Part shown: positions 1 to 4,629 of the stretch, in pieces
Layout: each line of letters opens with the position of its first letter
Numbering within the stretch: the first letter of the stretch is position 1
Program-made: the position numbers and the translations under genes
DNA from: JBFWQM01 sp050249455
Lineage (GTDB): Bacteria; Pseudomonadota; Alphaproteobacteria; MPNO01; VGEU01
Length of the DNA: 8,621 bases
Assembly: GCA_050249455.1 (NCBI GenBank)
Contig: JBFWQM010000229.1
Location: 1 to 8,621 of the forward strand
Direction of reading: 5' to 3'
The notes under the pieces: model-generated
Seen by the model: the letters and a program-made list of their open reading frames with translations, nothing else
Told to the model about the DNA's origin: nothing
The model's database searches: none

Positions 1-403
1 ACTCCAGGCGGAAGCCGCCGTTGGCGCCGCGCCACTGGGTGGTCGGCGAGTCCGAGCCGATGATCAGCGCCACCTCGCACTGGCCGGCCTGGATCGCCAT
101 CGCCGCGCGCGACAGCCCGGCCAGCGCGGCGCCGCCGCCGTGGTCGCTGACCTGCATCCAGCGCGGGGTGATGCCAAGGTAATCGGCGAGATAGGTGGTG
201 TAGTACTGGTTGATCGATTCCGAGTGGGCGACGTTGGTCGCGAACCCGTCGATGTCGGCCGGCGTCAGGCCGGTCTTCTGAAGGATCTCCTCCATGCAGA
301 TCGAGGCGAGCTCGTAGGGTGTCTTGCCCGAGCGGCGCTCGATCTTGGTCTCGCCGTAGGCGACGATGGCCACGTCGCGCGCGGCCAGATGGTTCTTTCT
401 CAT
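1..403 (-). CDS. Thiolase-family protein, N-terminal part (runs off the left edge)
   Basis: The minus strand reads from an ATG at 403 down to base 2 without a stop, giving 134 residues of a longer protein. It begins MRKNHLAARDVAIVAYGETK, and a GGAG ribosome site (408-411) lies 4 nt upstream. The 'VAIVAYGETK' strand, the 'TGLTPADIDG' segment around residues 44-53 and 'AAMAIQAGQCEVALIIGSDS' (100-119) are typical of the N-terminal half of the thiolase fold, closest to the SCP2/lipid-transfer type thiolases. Thiolases normally carry an acyl-accepting cysteine in the segment after the 'V-N/S-x' strand. Here the equivalent stretch is V85-S-D-H-G-G-G-A92, with glycine near that position and no cysteine. 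The C-terminal catalytic residues lie outside the window. It may be a non-classical acyl-CoA-binding or partner thiolase subunit. The fold is fairly sure; the substrate is unknown. Confidence 0.85.
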   Translation of the reverse strand, partial: MRKNHLAARDVAIVAYGETKIERRSGKTPYELASICMEEILQKTGLTPADIDGFATNVAHSESINQYYTTYLADYLGITPRWMQVSDHGGGAALAGLSRAAMAIQAGQCEVALIIGSDSPTTQWRGANGGFRLE

Positions 404-512
404 CCCGCTCCGTCCCCAATTTTGCGGCGCGACCCTAGCAGCCCCCCGACCGGAAATCGAGGGCCTGCGGCGCCGATTGCTGCTATCACAGCAGGGCATG
501 GGAGGGCGAGCA

Positions 513-1805
513 ATGACGGTGAGGCCGATCGGCCCGGTGCGCCTGGGCAAGGGTGGTGTGCATTTCGCGCAGGGCATGCGCGCCGGCCCGTGGATCTTCG
601 CCACCGGCGCGATGGCGCAGGATTTCGCCGCCGGCCTCGACCCCGCCGTCGCCGCTGCCGGGAACCCGCACGGCGGCGTGCCGCGCCACCAGAAGGAGTC
701 GGCCGCGATCTACCGCCGCTTCGCCGACGTGCTGCGCGAGGCCGGCGGCGACTTCGGCGGGGTCGTGCGGCTCGACCAGTACTACACCGCGTTCGAGGCG
801 GTGGACGGCTACCATCCCATCCGCCGCAGCCATTTCGGCGAGACGGTGCCGCCCTCGACCTCGATCGTGATGGACGACTTCTCGCTGCCGGGGGCGGAGA
901 TCAACGTCCAGCTCATGGCGGTCGCCGCCGACGCGCCATTCGCGGCGCAGAAGCTCGACGACCTGACCTTGCGTGGCCCGTCCACGTCGGGCTACGTGCC
1001 GGCGCTGCGCGCGGGGGATTTCGTGTTCCTGGCCGGCGCGCTCGCCATGCCGAAGCGCGGCGAGGCCGATCGGGGCGGCCTCGCGGTCGCCGCGGCGCGG
1101 CGCGACGGCGCGATGTGGGGACGGCTGCCGATCGAATTGCAAGCCGACTACGTCATCAACGAGAAGATCGCGCCGGCGTTGGCGCTCGCCGGCTCGACCT
1201 TGGCCGACATCGTGAAGGCGCAGGTCTACTTCACGCATCTGGAAGACATCGCGCCGTTCAACGACCTGTGGCTGCGTCACGTCGGCGAAGGCACGGCGGC
1301 GACGTCGTTCATTCCGTGCCGGCGGCCGGGTCTCGCCGTGGACTTGGCGCGGGTGGAGATCAACGTCGTCGCACTGGCCGGCGGCGCCAAGGCGCGGCGG
1401 CAGTCGATCGCGGGCGACAGTACCCTCCCCTTCCGCGGCCAGCCTGCGGCGGCGAAGGCGGGCGACCTGCTGTTCCTGTCGGGGCTGATGGCAGCCGACG
1501 CGGACGGCCTGGCCGCCGACGCCGCGCCGGACGCGGGCCACGCCCACTACGGCGACGACGCGGAGACCCAGGCGGACTGGATCATCCGCCGCGCCGCGGC
1601 GATCTGCGCCGCCGCCGGCGCGTCGCTGGAGAACGTGGTGCGGGTGCTGCAATTCCACACCGACGTCGCCGACACCTACGCCGTCCACCGCGCCTGGCAG
1701 CGCGCTTTGCCCGGGCGGCCGATCCCTTTCGCGGCGGTCGGCGTGCCGGCGCTGCCGGTGCCGGGCTGCAAGGTGCTGATGGACATCTGGGTCCACGCGC
1801 CGTGA
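513..1805 (+). CDS. Three-domain RidA/YjgF/UK114-family protein
   Basis: The 430-residue protein is read from ATG 513. I prefer this start to the upstream in-frame ATGs (366, 498) because GGAGGG at 501-506 sits 6 nt before it and RidA-like homology begins at once. Three RidA-like repeats can be seen: about 1-140, 150-290 and 295-430. Each has a 'GxxxFxxG' early strand (W27-IFATG; F170-VFLAG; L319-LFLSG), a mid helix, a 'V-x-x-x-Q-x-y-x-T/H' strand and a C-terminal beta strand. RidA enzymes hydrolyse reactive enamines/imines made by PLP enzymes, using an arginine in a P-x-R motif. That arginine is present only in the middle domain (P268-C-R270). Domain 1 has P-P-S115 and domain 3 has P-F-A407. 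Single RidA proteins are about 130 residues and work as trimers, so this chain could fold as a one-chain pseudo-trimer; that is inference. It is cytoplasmic, with no signal peptide. The substrate is unknown. Confidence 0.88.
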   Translation: MTVRPIGPVRLGKGGVHFAQGMRAGPWIFATGAMAQDFAAGLDPAVAAAGNPHGGVPRHQKESAAIYRRFADVLREAGGDFGGVVRLDQYYTAFEAVDGYHPIRRSHFGETVPPSTSIVMDDFSLPGAEINVQLMAVAADAPFAAQKLDDLTLRGPSTSGYVPALRAGDFVFLAGALAMPKRGEADRGGLAVAAARRDGAMWGRLPIELQADYVINEKIAPALALAGSTLADIVKAQVYFTHLEDIAPFNDLWLRHVGEGTAATSFIPCRRPGLAVDLARVEINVVALAGGAKARRQSIAGDSTLPFRGQPAAAKAGDLLFLSGLMAADADGLAADAAPDAGHAHYGDDAETQADWIIRRAAAICAAAGASLENVVRVLQFHTDVADTYAVHRAWQRALPGRPIPFAAVGVPALPVPGCKVLMDIWVHAP

Positions 1806-2521
1806 GGCTTCTGCTTGCGGCGCTGGCGCTGCTGGCCGTCGCCGGGCCGGCGGCGGCGGCCGATCGCGCGCCGCGCACGCCGCCGCCCAACGACGCCGCC
1901 CCCGACGACCTGCCGATCCAGGCGCTGGGGCGGGTCAACCGCCGCACCGGCGGGTTCTGCACCGGGACCCTGGTCGGCAACCGGCTGGTGCTGACGGCGG
2001 CGCACTGCCTGTGGGATGTGCGCACGCAAGACTGGCTGCCGCCCGACTCGCTCCATTTCGTCGCCGGCTACGACCGCGGCGAGTACCGCGACGAGAGCGC
2101 CGTCGCCCGCTACGAGATGGCGCCGGAGCGGCGCGAGGCCGGCGCGCGCGGCAAGATCGAGCTCGACTGGGCTGTGCTGGTGCTGGAGCGCACCATCGGC
2201 GGCACGCTCGGCTACGTGCCGATCGGCGACGCCCGCCCGCTCATGCAGGGCGACCGGCCGCTGCCGGTCGTCCACGCCACCTACCGCCAGGACCGCGCCC
2301 ACGCGCTGTCCGTCCAGGCGCGCTGCGGCCTGACCGGCCCGGCCGCGCGGCGCGTCTTCCTGCACGATTGCGCCGCCACCCACGGTGCATCCGGTGCGCC
2401 GCTCCTCATGCGCGTCGGCGGCGCGTACCGCGTCGTCGCCATCGGCGTCGCGCTTGGAAAGGTGGATGGGAAATCCGTCGGGCTGGCGGTGCCGGCGACG
2501 GCGGCGGAGCTGCCGGAATAG
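1802..2521 (+). CDS. Secreted trypsin-like (S1/chymotrypsin fold) serine protease
   Basis: The 239-residue protein starts at GTG 1802, whose bases overlap the upstream TGA (GTGA, 1802-1805), so translation is probably coupled to the RidA-like gene. No better start exists, because the signal peptide begins immediately: MRLLLAALALLAVAGPAAAA, with likely signal peptidase I cleavage after A20. The mature part carries a complete catalytic triad: H68 in LTAAHC, D122 in ELDWAVLVLE, and S198 in HGASGAP, the equivalent of the usual GDSG. Four cysteines (C53/C69 and C175/C190) sit where trypsin-fold disulfides bracket the histidine loop and precede the serine, as expected for a periplasmic or extracellular enzyme. 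There is no PDZ domain or C-terminal anchor, so it is not DegP-like; it resembles small V8/trypsin-like proteases. The serine loop has GAS in place of GDS, which may weaken zymogen-type activation. The target is unknown. Confidence 0.87.
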   Translation: MRLLLAALALLAVAGPAAAADRAPRTPPPNDAAPDDLPIQALGRVNRRTGGFCTGTLVGNRLVLTAAHCLWDVRTQDWLPPDSLHFVAGYDRGEYRDESAVARYEMAPERREAGARGKIELDWAVLVLERTIGGTLGYVPIGDARPLMQGDRPLPVVHATYRQDRAHALSVQARCGLTGPAARRVFLHDCAATHGASGAPLLMRVGGAYRVVAIGVALGKVDGKSVGLAVPATAAELPE

Positions 2522-2542
2522 GCGCGACTTACGTTTGTTTGA

Positions 2543-2626
2543 TGTCGTTCTCCGGCTTGACCGGAGAACCCATGTTGACACCCCGCGGATGCTGGATGGG
2601 TCCTCCGGTCAAGCCGGAGGACGACA
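2543..2626. repeat. Paired-hairpin intergenic palindromic element
   Basis: Two 31-bp arms (2543-2573 and 2596-2626) are inverted copies of one another, with two mismatches, separated by 22 bp that include CCGCGG (2583-2588). Each arm is itself a 9-bp hairpin with a 5-nt loop: GTTCTCCGG/CCGGAGAAC (2547-2569) and GTCCTCCGG/CCGGAGGAC (2600-2622). The only differences between arms are a T-A versus C-G pair inside the hairpin stem. The element lies between convergent units (protease plus strand, tRNA-His minus strand), so it could help stop transcription from either side, although no hairpin is followed by a clean U-run. From memory, near-identical 'CCTCCGG-CTTGA-CCGGAGG' sequences are dispersed in many alphaproteobacterial chromosomes; this window alone cannot show that. 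Confidence 0.8.
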
Positions 2627-2653
2627 AGATAAAAACTGTCGGATAATCGGGGC

Positions 2654-2731
2654 TGGGGTGACCAATGGGATTCGAACCCACGACCTCCGGGACCACAACC
2701 CGGCGCTCTAACCAGCTGAGCTATGGTCACC
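2654..2731 (-). tRNA. tRNA-His(GTG), CCA encoded
   Basis: On the minus strand the 78-nt gene folds as a complete cloverleaf. The extended 8-bp acceptor stem GGTGACCA/TGGTCACC includes the extra 5' G(-1) (base 2731) pairing with C73, which is the identity mark of tRNA-His. There is a D-arm with GCTC/GAGC. The anticodon stem is CCGGG/CCCGG around the loop TTGTGGT, with anticodon GTG reading CAC and CAT. The T-loop is TTCGAAT. The 3' CCA is encoded at 2654-2656. It lies between the convergent protease gene and the aminotransferase gene and has its own promoter. Confidence 0.97.
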
Positions 2732-2749
2732 ATCGCCAGCCGCAGGGAG

Positions 2750-2779
2750 TAGATAGGCGTCCCGGCGCATCGGGGTCAA
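2750..2779 (-). promoter_or_regulatory. Predicted sigma-70 promoter of tRNA-His
   Basis: On the minus strand a -35 box TTGACC (2774-2779) and a -10 box TATCTA (2750-2755) are separated by 18 bp. Transcription would begin near 2743, leaving a leader of roughly a dozen bases before the mature tRNA 5' end at 2731, which is normal for a tRNA gene. The promoter sits entirely in the 61-bp gap after the aminotransferase stop, so the tRNA need not depend on readthrough from that gene. Confidence 0.6.
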
Positions 2780-2792
2780 GGCCCCGGCCCGC

Positions 2793-3953
2793 TCAGCGGC
2801 GAAAATGACGCTTCAGCCGCGCGATCGCCTCGTCGATGGTCGCCTCGTCCTTGCAGAAGGCGAAGCGGGCGAAGTGGCTGATGCCGCCGCCCTCGTAGAA
2901 CGCCGAGACAGGGACGCAGGCGACCTTGGCCTCCGTCGTCAGCCACTTGCAGAACTCGACGTCGTCGCCGTTGAACCCCAACGGCCGGAAATCGGTGGTG
3001 ATGAAGTAAGTGCCGGCGCAGTGCAGCACCTCGAACCCGACCTCGGCGAGGCCGCTCGCCAGCCGGTCGCGGCGGGCTTCCATCCCGGCGCACAGGCCGT
3101 CGAAATAGGCGTCCTCCTTCTCCAGGCCGTAGGCCACCGCCTTCTGCAGGTTGGGCGGGGTGGTGAAGGTGATGAACTGGTGCGCCTTGACGATCGGCAC
3201 CAGCACGCTCGGCGCCGCGGTCAGGTAGCCGACCTTCCACCCGGTGAGCGAGAACGTCTTGCCGGCCGAGCCGATCCGCACCACCCGGTCGCGCATCCCC
3301 GGCAAAGTCAGCAGCGGCACGTGCTTCTGGCCGTCATAGACCAGATGTTCGTAGACCTCGTCCACCACGGCGAAGGCGTCGTGGCGCAGCAGCAGGCCGG
3401 CGATGAACTGCAGCTCGTCGCGCGAGAACACCTTGGAGCACGGGTTCATCGGCGTGTTGAACAGGATCAGCTTGGTGCGGTCGGAGAAGGCGGCCGCCAG
3501 CGCCTCGCGCGGGAGCTCCCAGCGTGGCGGCTCCAGCCGGACCAGCTTCGGCACGCCGCCGGCGCGACGCACGATCGGCAGGTAGGAGTCGTAGAGCGGC
3601 TCGACCAGGATCACCTCGTCGCCCGGCTCGATCAGGCCGAGCAGCGCGCTCGCCAGCGCCTCCGTCCCGCCGGAGGTGACCAGCACCTCGGTCGCCCAGT
3701 CGACGTCGAGGCCGTAGAACCGCTTGTTGTGGCGCGCGACCGCCTGGCGCAGCTCCGGGATGCCGAGCATCGAGGGGTACTGGTTGAGGCCGTTCCTCAG
3801 GTAGTCGGCCGCGACCTCCACCACGTCGGGCGGGCCGTTGCCGTCGGGGAAGCCCTGGCCAAGGTTCACCGCCGCGTTCGCCCGCGCGAGCTGCGACATG
3901 ACCTCGAAGATCGACGTCCCGTAGCCGCTCAGGACCGCATTGCCGGACTTCAT
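2793..3953 (-). CDS. PLP-dependent aminotransferase, fold type I, class I/II (kynurenine/glutamine transaminase-like)
   Basis: The 386-residue protein is read from ATG 3953 (MKSGNAVLSGYGTSIFEVMS). In-frame ATGs at 4043 and 3995 would add an Arg-rich leader with no family resemblance and lie in the promoter region. Family landmarks appear in order: LGQGFPD (31-37), N57-Q-Y-P substrate loop, Y121, NTPMNP with N170, D198 in VDEVY (binds the PLP ring nitrogen), K232 in SAGKTFSLTGWK (Schiff-base lysine), and R363 in FARFAFCKDEA (binds the substrate carboxylate). All needed catalytic residues are present. The run from NTPxNP through GSAGKTFSxTGWKVG most resembles kynurenine aminotransferase/glutamine transaminase K and bacterial YbdL-type methionine aminotransferases; automatic annotation might also call it DapC-like. 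It is cytoplasmic and transcribed divergently from glnBA. The exact amino donor is not determined. The ribosome site before 3953 is weak. Confidence 0.9.
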   Translation of the reverse strand: MKSGNAVLSGYGTSIFEVMSQLARANAAVNLGQGFPDGNGPPDVVEVAADYLRNGLNQYPSMLGIPELRQAVARHNKRFYGLDVDWATEVLVTSGGTEALASALLGLIEPGDEVILVEPLYDSYLPIVRRAGGVPKLVRLEPPRWELPREALAAAFSDRTKLILFNTPMNPCSKVFSRDELQFIAGLLLRHDAFAVVDEVYEHLVYDGQKHVPLLTLPGMRDRVVRIGSAGKTFSLTGWKVGYLTAAPSVLVPIVKAHQFITFTTPPNLQKAVAYGLEKEDAYFDGLCAGMEARRDRLASGLAEVGFEVLHCAGTYFITTDFRPLGFNGDDVEFCKWLTTEAKVACVPVSAFYEGGGISHFARFAFCKDEATIDEAIARLKRHFRR

Positions 3954-4029
3954 CTCTGGTCGTTCCCGCCGTGTCTCCCCCGGATGTCGTAGCATAGCCC
4001 CGGCAGGCGGGCCATCGGCGCGGCGCGCG

Positions 4030-4057
4030 AAAATCCAGCACAAATGTTGCGCATTTT
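4030..4057. promoter_or_regulatory. Imperfect dyad in the aminotransferase/glnB divergent region
   Basis: GCACAAATGTTGCGC (4038-4052) is an imperfect inverted repeat centred on 4045, flanked by AAAAT (4030-4034) and ATTTT (4053-4057). It covers the place where a -35 element of the 4061-4071 promoter would lie, so a protein bound here could affect the glnB-side promoter. No specific regulator is recognised. Confidence 0.3.
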
Positions 4058-4060
4058 GCC

Positions 4061-4071
4061 TATGATATAAT
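4061..4071 (+). promoter_or_regulatory. Predicted extended -10 sigma-70 promoter (distal glnB promoter)
   Basis: TATGATATAAT combines a perfect -10 hexamer TATAAT (4066-4071) with the extended -10 element TATG-N (4061-4065). No good -35 box lies 16-18 bp upstream, which is common for extended -10 promoters. The predicted start is near 4078, about 140 nt before the glnB ATG. It lies upstream of the sigma-54 promoter, so it would be the distal promoter of a tandem pair. The AT-rich patch stands out from the GC-rich surroundings. Confidence 0.6.
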
Positions 4072-4089
4072 CAGTCAGCCGGGATTGGC

Positions 4090-4108
4090 TTGCACGCTAT
4101 TCAGGCAA
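4090..4108 (+). promoter_or_regulatory. Possible NtrC binding site
   Basis: The 19-bp sequence TTGCACGCTATTCAGGCAA has outer half-sites TTGC...GCAA, and its left half matches the TTGCAC of NtrC operators; the right half is degenerate. It lies about 40 bp upstream of the sigma-54 -24 element and just downstream of the predicted start of the sigma-70 promoter. Bound NtrC could therefore activate the proximal promoter and block the distal one. The assignment rests on a partial match and position only. Confidence 0.35.
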
Positions 4109-4146
4109 AGTGCCAGGATCGCCGCGTTTTCGACGCCGAAACCTCC

Positions 4147-4162
4147 TGGCACGAGCCTTGCA
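4147..4162 (+). promoter_or_regulatory. Sigma-54 (RpoN) -24/-12 promoter of glnB-glnA
   Basis: TGGCACGAGCCTTGCA matches the sigma-54 consensus TGGCAC-N5-TTGCA exactly, with invariant GG at 4148-4149 and GC at 4160-4161 in the correct 10-bp spacing. The predicted start is near 4172-4173, leaving a leader of about 45 nt before the glnB ATG. RpoN promoters before glnBA operons respond to nitrogen limitation through phosphorylated NtrC, which fits the genes controlled. Confidence 0.88.
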
Positions 4163-4216
4163 ATCCTGGAGAAACGCGGGCACCCCGCGCTCCCCTTTGT
4201 CGTTTGCGGACAGCCG

Positions 4217-4555
4217 ATGAAAAAGATCGAGGCAATCATCAAACCGTTCAAGCTCGACGAGGTGAAGGAGGCGCTCCACGAGGTTGGAGTGAAAGGACTG
4301 ACCGTCATCGAGGCCAAGGGCTTCGGCCGCCAGAAGGGCCATACCGAGCTCTATCGCGGCGCCGAATACGTCGTGGACTTCCTGCCCAAGGTCAAGATCG
4401 AGGTCGTCGTCGAGGACACCATGCTCGACCGCGCGGTCGAGGCGATCCAGCAGTCGGCCTACACGGGCCGGATCGGCGACGGGAAGATCTTCATATCGAC
4501 GATCGACGAGGCGGTGCGCATCCGGACCGGCGAAAAGGGCTCGGAGGCGATCTAA
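4217..4555 (+). CDS. glnB: Nitrogen regulatory protein P-II (GlnB)
   Basis: The 112-residue protein begins MKKIEAIIKPFKLDEVKEAL, the canonical PII start, so ATG 4217 is chosen over the in-frame ATG at 4085, which lies upstream of the sigma-54 promoter. The T-loop GFGRQKGHTELYRGAEYVVD (35-54) carries Y51, the tyrosine uridylylated by GlnD when glutamine is low. The B- and C-loop motifs TGRIGDGKIF and RIRTGEKG, which bind ATP/ADP and 2-oxoglutarate, are present. The length is standard. PII trimers sense 2-oxoglutarate and energy charge, and act on GlnE (adenylylation of glutamine synthetase) and NtrB. Linkage to glnA rather than amtB supports GlnB over GlnK. The gene is first in a two-gene operon behind a sigma-54 promoter. 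The ribosome site before the ATG is weak. Confidence 0.97.
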   Translation: MKKIEAIIKPFKLDEVKEALHEVGVKGLTVIEAKGFGRQKGHTELYRGAEYVVDFLPKVKIEVVVEDTMLDRAVEAIQQSAYTGRIGDGKIFISTIDEAVRIRTGEKGSEAI

Positions 4556-4629
4556 GACGGCCGCAACGGCCACCGACAGCTAAAGCGGGTGCCGGACGGC
4601 ACAGCGAACAGGCGCAAGGACAGAGGACG
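4556..4629 (+). other. glnB-glnA spacer with two small inverted repeats
   Basis: The 74-bp spacer contains GGCCG-CAA-CGGCC (4559-4571) and GTGCC-GGAC-GGCAC (4589-4602), two short GC-rich hairpins, followed by the purine-rich ribosome site of glnA (AAGGA 4616-4620, AGAGGA 4622-4627). No U-run follows either hairpin, so they are not simple terminators. They could mark RNA processing or partial attenuation, setting different levels of PII and glutamine synthetase from one message. Confidence 0.4.

Noticed and set aside
480..494. CTGCT-ATCAC-AGCAG dyad before the RidA-like gene
   Set aside because: The 5-bp arms are short enough to arise by chance in this composition, and no promoter elements align with it.
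486..1796. 436-codon open frame on the minus strand opposite the RidA-like gene
   Set aside because: Its Arg/His/Gly/Val-rich translation is typical of an antisense frame in GC-rich coding DNA, whereas the plus-strand protein has clear domain structure.
140..1801. Long upstream extension of the protease frame (open from 140)
   Set aside because: The first 554 codons overlap the RidA-like gene in another frame and encode Arg/Ala/Gly-rich text with no fold. The signal peptide at 1802 marks the true start.
2771..2786. Hairpin CGGGG-TCAAGG-CCCCG as an aminotransferase terminator
   Set aside because: The stem is only 5 bp with no T-run, and it overlaps a better-supported tRNA promoter.
2805..3992. 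395-codon open frame on the plus strand opposite the aminotransferase
   Set aside because: It is an antisense shadow. The minus-strand frame has every PLP-enzyme motif.
3975..4000. Possible minus-strand -10 (TATGCT) for the aminotransferase
   Set aside because: It matches the -10 consensus at four of six bases and has no acceptable -35, so it is not reported as a promoter.
4047..4071. TTGCGC and TATAAT as a -35/-10 pair
   Set aside because: The spacer is only 13 bp, too short for sigma-70. The extended -10 explanation is preferred.
4090..4629. Upstream extension of the glnA frame through glnB
   Set aside because: It runs out of frame over glnB and gives low-complexity Arg-rich sequence. 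The normal GlnA N-terminus and ribosome site are at 4630.
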